Shown: in pieces, positions 34,707 through 44,372 of the stretch | Position numbering within the stretch: position 1 is the first letter of the stretch | How the letters are laid out: each line of letters starts with the position of its first letter | DNA from: Lysobacterales bacterium | Lineage (GTDB): Bacteria > Pseudomonadota > Gammaproteobacteria > Xanthomonadales > Marinicellaceae | Length of the DNA: 50,124 nt | Assembly: GCA_027067055.1 (NCBI GenBank) | Contig: JAMOMK010000029.1 | Location: 1-50,124, forward strand | Direction of reading: 5' to 3' | The notes under the pieces: generated by a model | Told to the model about the DNA's origin: nothing | Database searches by the model: none | The model's input: the letters and a program-made list of their open reading frames with translations, nothing else | Translations under genes and position numbers: made by a program

Positions 34707-35288
34707 GTGATGAATTATACTAATATTATTTTAGCACTCGTCGTTGGCGGAGTGTTTGGTGCGGTTTTACATAAAGTTGGAGCAACAAATCCCAATAAGA
34801 TTGTTGGGTTTTTACGTCTAACTGATTTACATTTGGCAAAAGTTATATTATTTGCCATTGGTTTTTCTAGTCTTTTGTTGTTTATTTTAATGGCTATCAA
34901 TGCCATTCCTACATCGCACATTCATGTTAAGTCAGCTTATGTTGGTGTTATTGTTGGTGGTGCTATTTTTGGCATTGGTTTTGGTTTGGGTGGTTATTGC
35001 CCAGGAACAACCATTGCTGCCCTTGGGTCAGGACGAAAAGATTCATTATTTATGATACTAGGTGGTCTCGTGGGTGCATGGGTTTATGTCTTAATGTATG
35101 GTTGGTTACAAGAGAATCTGGATTGGCTATACAGTGAAATTGCAGGTGGGAAAGTTTCTCTTGCAGTGACAGGAAACGAGTCGGTTCCAGCCTTAATTAA
35201 TAGCGTAAATGGTGCAGTAGTTGCAGGTATTATTGCAATACTATTTATGGCTGGCGCATATATGTTGCCGAACAAACTAAGAAATTAA
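34707..35288 (+). CDS. YeeE/YedE family transporter, second half
   Basis: 193 aa with five to six membrane helices. GFGLGGYCPGTTIAALGSG contains the second conserved cysteine of the family. It starts 6 nt after the first half and is followed by a strong terminator (35314-35346), so the pair forms a two-gene operon for uptake of a sulfur compound; the exact substrate is not predictable. Confidence 0.88.
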   Translation: MMNYTNIILALVVGGVFGAVLHKVGATNPNKIVGFLRLTDLHLAKVILFAIGFSSLLLFILMAINAIPTSHIHVKSAYVGVIVGGAIFGIGFGLGGYCPGTTIAALGSGRKDSLFMILGGLVGAWVYVLMYGWLQENLDWLYSEIAGGKVSLAVTGNESVPALINSVNGAVVAGIIAILFMAGAYMLPNKLRN

Positions 35289-35313
35289 AAATAAACTTTT
35301 ATTAGATTTTAAT

Positions 35314-35346
35314 AACCCTGAAAATTATATTTTCAGGGTTTTTTTA
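35314..35346. terminator. Bidirectional Rho-independent terminator
   Basis: AACCCTGAAAAT and ATTTTCAGGGTT form a 12-bp stem with a TAT loop, followed by a T-run on the + strand. It closes the YeeE/YedE operon, and the run of A on the other side can serve the convergent gene ending at 35333. Confidence 0.9.
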
Positions 35347-36370
35347 TGAGTTTAACTATGTCTTCAAACCACATGCGTGGGTAAAACAAATAAACCCATT
35401 GCGATGATTGAAGCTTGTAACGTGTCTGTACGTAGTGTTTGTTTTGAAATAGATACTCAGATATATAAAGAGATTTATCTTTAAAGCCTTTAAGTTTTTT
35501 TAAACGCTGTAAAAAATCTCTCCCTTTAAAATTTCTGCTCTTTAAGTAATTACTATGAAAAGAAAAAGGTTTACCATTAAGTGCCTGAAAAGAAATTAAC
35601 TCACCAAATGTTAAATTCAAAGTTTGCAAGGTGCCACCAATCAAATCATAAAGATTATAGTGTAATGATAAGTCAAAGCATTTGTTTTGTTCTTTTGTGG
35701 TGAAGCCTTTCCACATTAAAGCTAAATCATAGAGCCATATATGTTTTCTATCTTCAGGGCGATGAGCTTGAAAATGAAAGCAGGCATAGATAAACGCGTG
35801 AATAGAATCAAGGGTTTTGAATAAAAAATCAGAAGCGGCAATTGTGGAGCTCAACTTATAAAGTTTTTTAAATTGAAAGTAAGGGTGGATTTCGGTGCGA
35901 TTACTAATTTGCCAATGTATATCAAATACGGTGTTGATTTTTTTATCGTCATAAAAACTATTTTGAAAACTGATAAAACGCCCTTGGCGGGAAGATACCG
36001 CTTGGTATTTATGGTGTAGTAACAATTTTTCAACAGCACCATAATCTTTTTCATCAATAAATACATCAATATCACTATGAGGTCTCAGAGGCAACTGTTG
36101 ATAGAGTAAGTAGTTGTAAGCAAAACCTTTGAAGATAAAAAATTCTATCTTATTTTGGTTTAATAATTCACATAAAATTTTAGATTTTGAAACCCAGTTT
36201 AGGTATTTAGCTTGTTGAAGCAAGTTTGCTTTTTGTAGCTCTGTAGAAGGGTTTAGTACAGATACAATGGGAGCAAGCCCTTGATTAATAATATGGGATA
36301 CCTGTGTAAAATTAGATAGTTGTGAATCATTCGCAATAAGCTGTGATAGTAGTAAATGCTCCTTAAACAT
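35333..36370 (-). CDS. Nucleotidyltransferase family protein (NTP_transf_5-like)
   Basis: 345 aa from the ATG at 36370, which overlaps the epimerase stop by 8 nt; a longer start would overlap by 83 nt. [12 protein letters not shown] supplies the D-x-D metal-binding pair of the nucleotidyltransferase fold, preceded by [11 protein letters not shown]. Proteins of this family sit in polysaccharide and peptide biosynthesis clusters, with poorly defined chemistry. Last gene of a three-gene sugar-nucleotide operon. Confidence 0.8.
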   Translation of the reverse strand: MFKEHLLLSQLIANDSQLSNFTQVSHIINQGLAPIVSVLNPSTELQKANLLQQAKYLNWVSKSKILCELLNQNKIEFFIFKGFAYNYLLYQQLPLRPHSDIDVFIDEKDYGAVEKLLLHHKYQAVSSRQGRFISFQNSFYDDKKINTVFDIHWQISNRTEIHPYFQFKKLYKLSSTIAASDFLFKTLDSIHAFIYACFHFQAHRPEDRKHIWLYDLALMWKGFTTKEQNKCFDLSLHYNLYDLIGGTLQTLNLTFGELISFQALNGKPFSFHSNYLKSRNFKGRDFLQRLKKLKGFKDKSLYISEYLFQNKHYVQTRYKLQSSQWVYLFYPRMWFEDIVKLIKKP

Positions 36371-37367
36371 CGTAATAATGGCGATACCATGCAATAAACT
36401 TGTCAATACCACTCTGAATGGTTGTATTAGGTTTAAAGCCCACATCCTTGATAAGTTTACTCACATCTGCTTGCGTATCTGCTACATCTCCTGGCTGTAA
36501 AGGCAATAATTCCATTTGAGCTTTTATGCCTAGGGCGTTCTCTATTGCGTGGATATAATCCATAAGTTTTACTGGATTATCATTGCCAATATTGTAAACA
36601 TGATAAGGAGCAGATGACTCAGCAGGGCTGGCATCCGTAAAGTCATAATCTGGGTTTAAAACAGGTGGCTTATCAAGCACTCTAATAACCCCCTCAACAA
36701 TATCATCAATATAGGTGAAGTCGCGGGTGTGATTGCCAAAGTTGAAAACTTTAATGGGTTTTTTTGCCAAAATGTTTTTGGTAAATAAAAATAAGGCCAT
36801 ATCGGGTCGTCCCCATGGACCGTAAACGGTAAAAAATCGCAACCCTGTTGTGGGAAGATTATACAAGTGAGAATAGCAGTGTGCCATGAGCTCATTTGAT
36901 TTTTTGGTCGCTGCATATAAAGAAAGAGGGTGGTCAACGGAGTCCTCTACTCTAAAGGGCAGTGATTTATTTGCTCCATATACAGAACTTGATGAAGCAT
37001 AAACCAAATGTTTGATTTCGTGGTGTCGGCATGATTCAAGAATACTTAAAAATCCGGTTAAGTTGCTCGTTAAATAAGACCAAGGGTTTTCAATTGAGTA
37101 ACGTACTCCTGCTTGAGCCGCAAGGCTGACTACTTTTTTTATGTTGTGGTTAATGAACACATCATTAACGGCCTCTTTATCGGCAATATCAACTTTGTAA
37201 TGAGTGAAATTACTGTGAGACAGTTTTTCTAATCTAGAGTGTTTTAGTTTAACATCATAGTAATCATTAAGATTATCAATGCCAATAACTGTATCGCCGC
37301 GATCGAGTAAATATTCGCAAACATGAGAACCAATAAAGCCTGCAGCACCAGTAACTAAAGTAGTCAT
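36363..37367 (-). CDS. UDP-glucuronate 4-epimerase-like NAD-dependent epimerase
   Basis: 334 aa. Rossmann motif GAAGFIGSH (7-15), the family mark [15 protein letters not shown], and the SDR active site [11 protein letters not shown] with Y-x3-K. The sequence matches the CapI/LpsL group that interconverts UDP-glucuronate and UDP-galacturonate for capsule or LPS. It follows the nucleotide-sugar dehydrogenase gene by 10 nt. Confidence 0.92.
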   Translation of the reverse strand: MTTLVTGAAGFIGSHVCEYLLDRGDTVIGIDNLNDYYDVKLKHSRLEKLSHSNFTHYKVDIADKEAVNDVFINHNIKKVVSLAAQAGVRYSIENPWSYLTSNLTGFLSILESCRHHEIKHLVYASSSSVYGANKSLPFRVEDSVDHPLSLYAATKKSNELMAHCYSHLYNLPTTGLRFFTVYGPWGRPDMALFLFTKNILAKKPIKVFNFGNHTRDFTYIDDIVEGVIRVLDKPPVLNPDYDFTDASPAESSAPYHVYNIGNDNPVKLMDYIHAIENALGIKAQMELLPLQPGDVADTQADVSKLIKDVGFKPNTTIQSGIDKFIAWYRHYYDV

Positions 37368-37377
37368 TTATAACACC

Positions 37378-38649
37378 TCACAATCTTTCATCTACAGCAT
37401 CAGATGGCAACATACCCTTGATGTCAAAAACAATGCCGCTTTTATTTAGCGTACTTCTAACGCCTTTTTCTCCAAGGCGAATAAACTCTTTATGCGAAAC
37501 AGCCAACAAAACGGCATCATAATAATTTTGTTTCAGTTCTTTTTGCAATGTAATCCCAAAAAATTGTTTTGCTTGATTTTTATCGGCCCAAGGGTCAAAG
37601 ACATCAATATTAGCATGGCACTTGCTTAGTTCTTGTATAATTTCAATAACACGGGTATTTCTCAAGTCGGGGCAATTTTCCTTAAAGGTTAAGCCCAAAA
37701 TAAGAACTTTGGCATTAACCACGTGAATTTTACTTAAGGCAAGCTTTTTTAGAAATCTATCAACTACATATTGACTCATACTTTCATTGATTCTTCGTGC
37801 TGTTGTTATTAATTGTGGGTAATAACCACTTTCTTGAGATTTATGAATTAAATAATAAGGGTCAACACCGATACAATGACCTCCAACCAAGCCAGGAGTA
37901 AAAGGCAAAAAATTCCACTTAGTGGATGCTGTTTTTATAACCTCTAATGTATCAATTCCCATATGATTAAACATAACAGATAGCTCATTCATAAAAGCAA
38001 TATTCAAGTCTCTTTGTGTGTTTTCTATTGCTTTTGCGGCTTCAGCAACCTTTATAGAGGGTGCTACATAAACCCCGGCTGTTATTATTTTAGAATACAA
38101 TTCATTTAATATATTTTCAGTTTTTTTATTGGAACCAGCCACAACTTTTGTAATCGTTCTAAGAGTATGCACCTTGTCACCAGGGTTAATACGCTCAGGT
38201 GAGTAGCCAATACTAAAGTCTTCATTGAGTTTTAAGCCACTAACAGCTTCTAAAATTTTGGCACAATACTCTTCAGTAGCTCCTGGAAACACAGTTGATT
38301 CGTAAATCACAATATCGCCCTCTTTAAGTATGCTAGCAATGGCATTGGAGGCGTTTTCTAATGGTGAAAGCTCGGGCAAATTATTAGCATCAACAGGTGT
38401 TGGAACAGTGATTATAAATATATTAGCTGTTGTAAGGTCTTTTAGCGTGGTGGTAAAAAAGAGGCGCTTGGACTGTTGTAACTCTTCAGGACTTGTCTCT
38501 AGTGTCGAATCATGGTTGTTTTTTAACTCAGAAACTCTGGTTGCATTAATGTCATAACCAACCGTTGGGTAATGTTCTGCAAATGCCACAGCAAGAGGAA
38601 GTCCAACGTAACCTAGGCCAATAATAGCAATAGTGTGTTCTTTATTCAT
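37378..38649 (-). CDS. UDP-sugar 6-dehydrogenase (TviB/WbpO-like)
   Basis: 423 aa. NAD motif GLGYVGLPLA (11-20), substrate-loop FLPFTPGLVGGHCIGVDPY with catalytic C259, and KENCPDLRNTRV near residue 335. It resembles Vi-antigen TviB and WbpO, which oxidise UDP-N-acetyl-hexosamines to uronates, more than UDP-glucose dehydrogenase. First gene of a unit with the epimerase and nucleotidyltransferase, pointing to an acidic surface polysaccharide. Confidence 0.93.
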   Translation of the reverse strand: MNKEHTIAIIGLGYVGLPLAVAFAEHYPTVGYDINATRVSELKNNHDSTLETSPEELQQSKRLFFTTTLKDLTTANIFIITVPTPVDANNLPELSPLENASNAIASILKEGDIVIYESTVFPGATEEYCAKILEAVSGLKLNEDFSIGYSPERINPGDKVHTLRTITKVVAGSNKKTENILNELYSKIITAGVYVAPSIKVAEAAKAIENTQRDLNIAFMNELSVMFNHMGIDTLEVIKTASTKWNFLPFTPGLVGGHCIGVDPYYLIHKSQESGYYPQLITTARRINESMSQYVVDRFLKKLALSKIHVVNAKVLILGLTFKENCPDLRNTRVIEIIQELSKCHANIDVFDPWADKNQAKQFFGITLQKELKQNYYDAVLLAVSHKEFIRLGEKGVRSTLNKSGIVFDIKGMLPSDAVDERL

Positions 38650-38750
38650 AAATACTTCAATTAAAAAAGGGTAAATTATTTAGGTTTTCACCCATTATGT
38701 GTGTTGTTTATAGAGCCACAATACTGTTCCAGTATAAGCCAGTATTTTAA

Positions 38751-40703
38751 TTAGTTTGGACTAGCCAATTCACCGCCGTCATCACCATCTCGCGGATCAT
38801 CATCGGTTTGCGGTCCACCACCAGGATCAAGTATAGGTGACAAAATATAAGTTATATTCTGTTTTGGCAACTTAATAAGCCAGTTCGCAATATCAGCATA
38901 ACATGATTGGTAAGCAGGCAAAACTACTTTTTTTAGTACAACGGCACGTGTGTTTTCTAGCAAAAGTTCATCCGTCAATTGATTAGATTTCAGCTTAAGG
39001 TTTTCAGCCGCTTTATTGTTTGAAATAACAAAGACGCCATTAGCATTAATTTGACCAGTTAAATAAATTTCATATTCGGGATTTTTATCATCGTCATTAT
39101 AGACCTCTAGGATGTATTGTTCTTCATCAAAATTAATAGGGCGTGCAGTGCCGTTAAATAACTCAATTGAAGAATTGTTGTCCGTGCCCTCTACGTACTC
39201 TGTAATGAGCAAGTCTTTGCGAGATGTAAAACAGTCCTGCCTTGAGAAGTTACCAGAATCTTCTATATCATCAACCAGATAAGTCGTCCATTGTTTGTCA
39301 CTGATAAATTCATCCATCTCAATGCGGTCACCTGTGCAGGTATTGTCAAAACGTCTTAGGGTTTTATCAACAATAATTGGGCGGTCTTTAGCTTCGCTAG
39401 ACAGGCTTTCGTTATTAAGCAATATTCTGCCAATACTATCAACTACCGTGGTTTGAATGTTGGGGTTTTTGTAATGTTGTTCAATGCGTTGAATAAAATC
39501 CTCCTTGGTTTCAGAGGTTTCGTTACTGCTGTTTTTGCTATCAACCTTGTTAATGGCTGCTGCAACGGTAGAAACAGCACACTGACAAGGTGTTGAATTA
39601 ATTCCTGATTTTAAAACAACGGCATCTGCCCCTTTAAAAACAAGACCACTAACTTTTTGGTTGGCTACTGATAAAATATCCATAGCGGCATTTGCATCAG
39701 TAATAATATAAGTTGACTTAGGCTCGATTAATCCTTTTAATTGAGTTATGGTGCCAGGAAAGTCATAACCGTGAAAATACACCTCAACTTGGTAGTTGTC
39801 AGCTAATAAGTCTATGGTTTTATCGGTACCATTATAGAGTTCCAATGCTTGGTTGCTGCCTTGTCCTTCAACGTATTGGGAAATAATTAATTTATTATTT
39901 TCCTCTTCATTTTTTTGTTCTTTTGTGTTGGCATCAATACTATCTTCTCTTTGGCAAATAAATTTATGCTGCCCAAGAACCTTATTGAAGTTAAAGATTT
40001 CACTGCTATTTTCGTCATTTATACTAACCCACGAAGTAGCAGGATCAAACTCGTCTTGTTCATTATGGTCTCCTTTACAGGTTTTGACCTTTCTCACAAG
40101 ATTATTGTCTTTAGTGGCGACTTGACGCGCTCCCCAGTATTGTTTTTCTGGTAATTTACCAATTTGACCGATTGAATCAGTGGTTGTTTTAGCTCTATTT
40201 TTAGCACGCAAAACAGCATCTATCATATCTTCTGCTTTGTTGGGGACAAGCTCGATAGCTGCCTCAATACCTGCAGAAGCACAACTACATGACGAACTTA
40301 TTTCTACAAGTGCTTTTTGAACTCGCGGGCGAAGCCTGTTTTCCAGTCGTGAGCGAGCCCAAAAACTTTGTGCGTTACAGCTACAACCACGCATTGTTGC
40401 AATAGCAGCAACAACCTCATCGGCACGAGCTGGGGCAATTTGTACGCCTTTACGAACAGAAGAATAAGTGTCCTCACAAGAGGACCATTGTTTTGCAACT
40501 GTTTGAACAGCTTTTATCACATCAACATTATTGTCAACCAATTGTTGAACCACTTCTTGTGCTAGTTCTTTATTGTTGTATGCATTTTTTGCTGCTTCCA
40601 CTGGTAACAAGCCATTGTTTAAGTCATCCTTAATAGAAACATAGGGCGTGGCATTTGTGTAATGCACTCCCAAAACACCAAAAAATAATATTAATAGTTT
40701 CAT
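38751..40703 (-). CDS. Secreted protein with two lamin-tail-like domains
   Basis: 650 aa from the ATG at 40703, where a signal peptide begins (MKLLILFFGVLGVHYTNA); AAGG lies about 10 nt upstream. Residues about 100-165 carry CSC pairs. Two long repeats follow. Each opens with a C-x-GD..E.DEF segment (about 208 and 454) and continues into a lamin-tail-like domain (LIISQYVEGQGSNQALELYN at about 268; LLITEYVEGTDNNSSIELFN at about 497). The tail is acidic (DDDPRDGDDGG). LTD domains usually accompany secreted nucleases or surface anchors, but no nuclease motif is seen. It lies upstream of the polysaccharide genes on the same strand. Confidence 0.75.
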   Translation of the reverse strand: MKLLILFFGVLGVHYTNATPYVSIKDDLNNGLLPVEAAKNAYNNKELAQEVVQQLVDNNVDVIKAVQTVAKQWSSCEDTYSSVRKGVQIAPARADEVVAAIATMRGCSCNAQSFWARSRLENRLRPRVQKALVEISSSCSCASAGIEAAIELVPNKAEDMIDAVLRAKNRAKTTTDSIGQIGKLPEKQYWGARQVATKDNNLVRKVKTCKGDHNEQDEFDPATSWVSINDENSSEIFNFNKVLGQHKFICQREDSIDANTKEQKNEEENNKLIISQYVEGQGSNQALELYNGTDKTIDLLADNYQVEVYFHGYDFPGTITQLKGLIEPKSTYIITDANAAMDILSVANQKVSGLVFKGADAVVLKSGINSTPCQCAVSTVAAAINKVDSKNSSNETSETKEDFIQRIEQHYKNPNIQTTVVDSIGRILLNNESLSSEAKDRPIIVDKTLRRFDNTCTGDRIEMDEFISDKQWTTYLVDDIEDSGNFSRQDCFTSRKDLLITEYVEGTDNNSSIELFNGTARPINFDEEQYILEVYNDDDKNPEYEIYLTGQINANGVFVISNNKAAENLKLKSNQLTDELLLENTRAVVLKKVVLPAYQSCYADIANWLIKLPKQNITYILSPILDPGGGPQTDDDPRDGDDGGELASPN

Positions 40704-40881
40704 AAGTTTAAACCTTTTATCCCATATTGCAGCAAGTTTTGATGCACCTATATACCATAATAATGTAAAGTACATAGACATATCAATAATAGCCTTTGAT
40801 TTTAAAGAAAAGAATGTAAATCAAAGATAAATTGTTTTTAGTTCATGTCGTGTATGACAAAAAATTGGTGTTAACTATAAA

Positions 40882-41799
40882 ATGGTACAAAATATATATA
40901 GCACACTTTTTGGCAAAATAAACTCACCTTGTCAATTCATTGGTTCATTTAAAAGTGTTAGCGTAGTGTGTAAAAGAGATGATTTAAACCACCCTATTAT
41001 TCAAGGCAACAAACTAAGAAAGCTCAAGTACAACATTACCAGCACTTTACAAAACAATGTCACTCAATTAGTTACTTTTGGAGGAGCATTTTCCAATCAT
41101 ATTGTGGCAATAGCACAAGTGGCAAAGCTTGCCAATTTAAACATTATTGGCTTTATTCGTGGCGAAGAGTTGCGGGAATCACCTGACAAATGGAGTCAAA
41201 CCTTACAAGATGCAAACAATGCTGGAATGGAGTTGGTGTTTTTGTCGCGTAAAGAATACCGACTAAAAGAGCAATCAGAAGTGGTAAAAAAGTACTTATT
41301 AAACTTTAAAAACCCCATGATTATTCCCGAAGGAGGAAGCAATGATTTGGCTTTACTTGGTGTGGCCGAAATAATTGATGAATTGGCAAAGCAAATAGAA
41401 CCACCAACGCATATTGTTACTGCTTGTGGAACAGGCGGAACTTGCGCAGGATTAATTGACGGTGTTTACAACCTGGGGTGGGACACTAAAGTCATCGGCA
41501 TTCCAGTGTTAAAAGGTGCTGGGTTTCTAGTCAAAGATATTGAAAATTTATCCCAACATCATCCTCAAGTTAGTTGGCAATTGTATTTTGATTACCATGC
41601 TGGTGGTTATGCCAAGTTAGAGGATAAGTACGTCTTTTTTGGGCAACAATTTAGCAAAAAAACAAAAATCCCCTTAGATAAAATTTACAATGTAAAGTCG
41701 TTTTTTGCCGCATACGATTTAATTGAAAAAGGGTTAATTTCAGCTGGGAGCAAAGTTGTGATATTACACACGGGTGGCTTACAAGGTGGAATCATTTAA
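40882..41799 (+). CDS. PLP-dependent D-cysteine desulfhydrase / ACC deaminase-like enzyme
   Basis: 305 aa. QGNKLRKLKY gives the PLP-binding lysine K44. FGGAFSNHI (about 67-75) and CGTGGTCAGL (phosphate-binding loop) are hallmarks of the ACC deaminase/DcyD group of fold-type II enzymes. The likely substrates are D-cysteine or related D-amino acids, releasing pyruvate and ammonia; ACC itself is less likely in a free-living gammaproteobacterium. Monocistronic and divergent from the LTD protein gene. Confidence 0.9.
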   Translation: MVQNIYSTLFGKINSPCQFIGSFKSVSVVCKRDDLNHPIIQGNKLRKLKYNITSTLQNNVTQLVTFGGAFSNHIVAIAQVAKLANLNIIGFIRGEELRESPDKWSQTLQDANNAGMELVFLSRKEYRLKEQSEVVKKYLLNFKNPMIIPEGGSNDLALLGVAEIIDELAKQIEPPTHIVTACGTGGTCAGLIDGVYNLGWDTKVIGIPVLKGAGFLVKDIENLSQHHPQVSWQLYFDYHAGGYAKLEDKYVFFGQQFSKKTKIPLDKIYNVKSFFAAYDLIEKGLISAGSKVVILHTGGLQGGII

Positions 41800-41816
41800 A
41801 GAGAATTTTACAAAAC

Positions 41817-42253
41817 TTACCTGAATATAAAACTATATTGCTGTTCAGAAAGTAAAAAAATATGGGCTTGAGGTTGTTCAAAAAGGTTTATTTTAACGGT
41901 GTTAAATTGATTTTTATTGAAAGTTTTTAGGATAGTGTTAGTCACAGCAATAATGTTATTTACTGGTGACAATTCCACATCAAAAGTATATAAAATTACA
42001 TGAACTCATGGTCTTCTTCTCTGCCTTGAAAAACAGCTGTTAAAGCCATTGAATTAGCTTCAAATTTCAAATGGTTTTGCAAATAGACAGAGGCTTTCTT
42101 GTCTTGATTAATTTTTTCAAAATCTTCAGTTAATATTTTCAAACCTAATTCTAACTGCTTGGCTTCATTATTGTAATCAACAATGGCAATTGAGTGGTGA
42201 TGTGGGTGTGCATAAGCAGCGCTGGAAAAAATCAAAAATAGAAAAACCCTCAT
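41817..42253 (-). pseudogene. DUF6702-like secreted protein gene, frameshifted
   Basis: Minus-strand reading from 42253 gives a signal peptide (MRVFLFLIFSSAAYA), HPHHHSIAIVDYN and KILTEDFEKI, as in DUF6702, and stops after REEDHEFM at 41996. The neighbouring frame continues seamlessly as VHVILYTFDVELSP and ends QQYSFIFR at 41817. Loss of one base near 42000 explains both. The start overlaps the gph stop (ATGA). A recent mutation, sequencing error or programmed shift cannot be told apart here. Confidence 0.75.
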
Positions 42254-42891
42254 AGCCCCAACAATTCATTTGGGTGTTTTAAAGCTATGGTAGCTTGCCA
42301 TTTTTCTGGTTTTTCATTTGAACCAATATATCCCCACAGCGCAATAGCTGTTTGCATATTGGCAGCATTGCCAGCGGTTATATCTGACAAGGCATCACCG
42401 ATGTACCAACTTTTTTCAGAATTAATTTTGAGTTTTACAACCGCTGTGTTGATGGGTTCGGGGTGAGGTTTTGAGAATTCGGTACTGTCTCCACCGACAA
42501 GAACTCCGCAGTTTTTTAATGCCAATAAAGAGTCAACCAAGGGTCTGGCTAAATAATAAGGTTTATTGGTGACGATTCCCCAAGGGATTTTTTGTCTATC
42601 CAAAACTTTGATGAAATCCTCAACCCCAGCAAATAAGCACGACCCCTGGGTTAAAATTTCTTGATAAATATCCAAATAGCGTTTTTGTAATTTTAAAAAA
42701 GTTGGTTGGTCAGTTTTTCCAAAAATTGATTCAACAATGGCTCGTGAACCATGAGTAATGAGTTCTTTATATTCAGTATGGTCGGGTTCAATTTCGATAG
42801 CGTTTTCTTTAGCTAGCAATTTTAGGGCTTGTAACATATCAATGGCGGTATCTACTAGTGTGCCATCCAAATCAAATAAAAAACCCTTCAT
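42250..42891 (-). CDS. gph: Phosphoglycolate phosphatase (HAD family)
   Basis: 213 aa. The HAD nucleophile motif FDLDGTLVDT is at residues 6-15. Motif II (VTNKP) and motif III/IV (SKPHPEP, WYIGDALSDITAGNAAN) follow. It dephosphorylates 2-phosphoglycolate from DNA-end repair. It lies 3 nt after ubiG and overlaps the DUF6702 gene start, in the gph-ubiG pairing frequent in gammaproteobacteria. Confidence 0.92.
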   Translation of the reverse strand: MKGFLFDLDGTLVDTAIDMLQALKLLAKENAIEIEPDHTEYKELITHGSRAIVESIFGKTDQPTFLKLQKRYLDIYQEILTQGSCLFAGVEDFIKVLDRQKIPWGIVTNKPYYLARPLVDSLLALKNCGVLVGGDSTEFSKPHPEPINTAVVKLKINSEKSWYIGDALSDITAGNAANMQTAIALWGYIGSNEKPEKWQATIALKHPNELLGL

Positions 42892-42894
42892 GAA

Positions 42895-43599
42895 CTATTT
42901 CTTCTGTGCTGCGATTAGATAATTGATTGAAACATCATGCTGTTCCAGCCACGCTTTGGTGGAAATCGGGTTATATTTCATACCGCAAATATCTTTGACT
43001 TCAAGCTTCGTTTTTTCAATACCTGCTGCCAACTCAGAAGGCTTGATAAACTGATCGTAGTGGTGCGTGCCTTTTGGCACTAAACCCATCACATGCTCTG
43101 CCACAAAAATCCCTAGTATCATGGCTTTAGGTGAACGGTTAATCGTCGATAAAAATAACCAACCACCAGGCTTTAATATTTTCGCACAAGCATTAACAAT
43201 CGATTGTGGGTCAGGTACATGTTCAAGCATTTCCATACAAACAACGACATCCGCACTACTTTCATGTTGCTTTGCATAGTCCTCAACACTGATATTCTGG
43301 TAGTCAATTTTATGACCGCTTTCATAAAGGTGAAGTTTTGCTACCTCTAAAGATTCACCTGCTAAATCAATACCAGAAACATGAGCGCCACAGGCTACCA
43401 TGGCTTCGGAAAAAACACCTCCCCCACAGCCAACATCTAAAACAGTTTTTTCGTTTAAGTCGACAAATTTATTAACATAATCGGTGCGAACAGGATTGAT
43501 GTGGTGCAAGGTTTTAAATGGCCCTTGCTCATCCCACCAAAAGGAAGCTTGCGAATTAAAATGCTCTATTTCACTTTTTTTAAAGTTTGTTGTACTCAT
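42895..43599 (-). CDS. ubiG: Ubiquinone biosynthesis O-methyltransferase
   Basis: 234 aa from the ATG at 43599, with AGGTGG about 6 nt upstream. SAM-binding VLDVGCGGGVFSEAMA-type motif (about 53-66), N-terminal FNSQASFWWDEQGPFKTLH, and ICGMKYNP near the C-terminus match UbiG. It carries out both O-methylations in ubiquinone synthesis. Coupled with an ICMT-like gene upstream and gph downstream. Confidence 0.95.
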   Translation of the reverse strand: MSTTNFKKSEIEHFNSQASFWWDEQGPFKTLHHINPVRTDYVNKFVDLNEKTVLDVGCGGGVFSEAMVACGAHVSGIDLAGESLEVAKLHLYESGHKIDYQNISVEDYAKQHESSADVVVCMEMLEHVPDPQSIVNACAKILKPGGWLFLSTINRSPKAMILGIFVAEHVMGLVPKGTHHYDQFIKPSELAAGIEKTKLEVKDICGMKYNPISTKAWLEQHDVSINYLIAAQKK

Positions 43600-43600
43600 G

Positions 43601-44095
43601 TTATAACCACCTACGCACTTTATTTTTGTAATCCAAATATTCTTGCCCAAAAAGCTTTTCCAAATAAACCTCTTCAGGGTCAATCACCCATTTGTTTAAT
43701 AACCAGAACACAAAAGGCAAACTCAAAATAACATACAAGTTGTTTAACTTAATCGCAACAACAATTTGAGCAACCAAAAACCCTAAATATATCGGGTTAC
43801 GGGTTATTTTAAAAATTCCACCTGTGTACAACGCATTAGTTGGTGTATGTGGCTCAGGGTTTTGTCTGGTTTTAAAGAAAAAATACAAGCTAAAGCCAAA
43901 TAATACACTTGCCACAACCATTAAAACATAAGCAATTATCATTTGAACATTTACACTAATTGGAATCGCTAAGGAGTAAATAAAGCGGTTGAGTAACCAA
44001 GCGACAACAATAAAAATTAGTGGTATCAATGGCGGTATTGTCTTGACTTTGGCATGGTCTTTTTTGTTTTCATCATTCATTGCTAAATGGTACAT
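43601..44095 (-). CDS. Isoprenylcysteine carboxyl methyltransferase-like membrane protein
   Basis: 164 aa with four hydrophobic segments. The C-terminal half has TRNPIYLGFLVAQ and DPEEVYLEKLFGQEYLDYKNKVRRW, the ICMT/PEMT (NnrU-like) signature for SAM-dependent methylation of a lipid or small molecule. An in-frame ATG at 44080 is an equally plausible start; neither has a clear ribosome site. Its stop is 1 nt before the ubiG start. Confidence 0.85.
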   Translation of the reverse strand: MYHLAMNDENKKDHAKVKTIPPLIPLIFIVVAWLLNRFIYSLAIPISVNVQMIIAYVLMVVASVLFGFSLYFFFKTRQNPEPHTPTNALYTGGIFKITRNPIYLGFLVAQIVVAIKLNNLYVILSLPFVFWLLNKWVIDPEEVYLEKLFGQEYLDYKNKVRRWL

Positions 44096-44150
44096 TCTTA
44101 GATACTAAAACGCAATAATTTCAGTAATGGTATGAAACAATGAACAAAAA

Positions 44151-44180
44151 AAAGCAAACCCTAGTGGTTTGCTTTTTAAA
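44151..44180. terminator. Bidirectional terminator
   Basis: AAAGCAAACC and GGTTTGCTTT form a 10-bp stem with a 5-nt loop, flanked by an A-run on one side and TTTTT on the other. It would end the minus-strand dodecin transcript. A MITE (44187-44345) lies between the last dodecin stop and this terminator. Confidence 0.85.
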
Positions 44181-44186
44181 ACAGTA

Positions 44187-44345
44187 GAGGTATATGCATA
44201 ACTAAAAACAGTGGGAGTGTAGCCCACATTGGCTATTTTTTCTCTAAAAACCAAACTATAGAATGACTATAGATTCAATTTTTAGAGAAAAAACTAGCTC
44301 AATGTGCATCTCCACCCCATTCGCCCATAGTTATGCATATACCTC
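44187..44345. mobile_element. MITE family A, copy 2 (159 bp)
   Basis: Same 18-bp terminal inverted repeats and interior as the element at 16598-16757, with about 90% identity by eye. Inner arms TTTTTTCTCTAAAAA and TTTTTAGAGAAAAA. It sits between the second dodecin gene and its terminator, so it is transcribed as a 3' foldback. Confidence 0.88.
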
Positions 44346-44372
44346 TATAGTTTAACTTTCTTGAGGTTAAAC

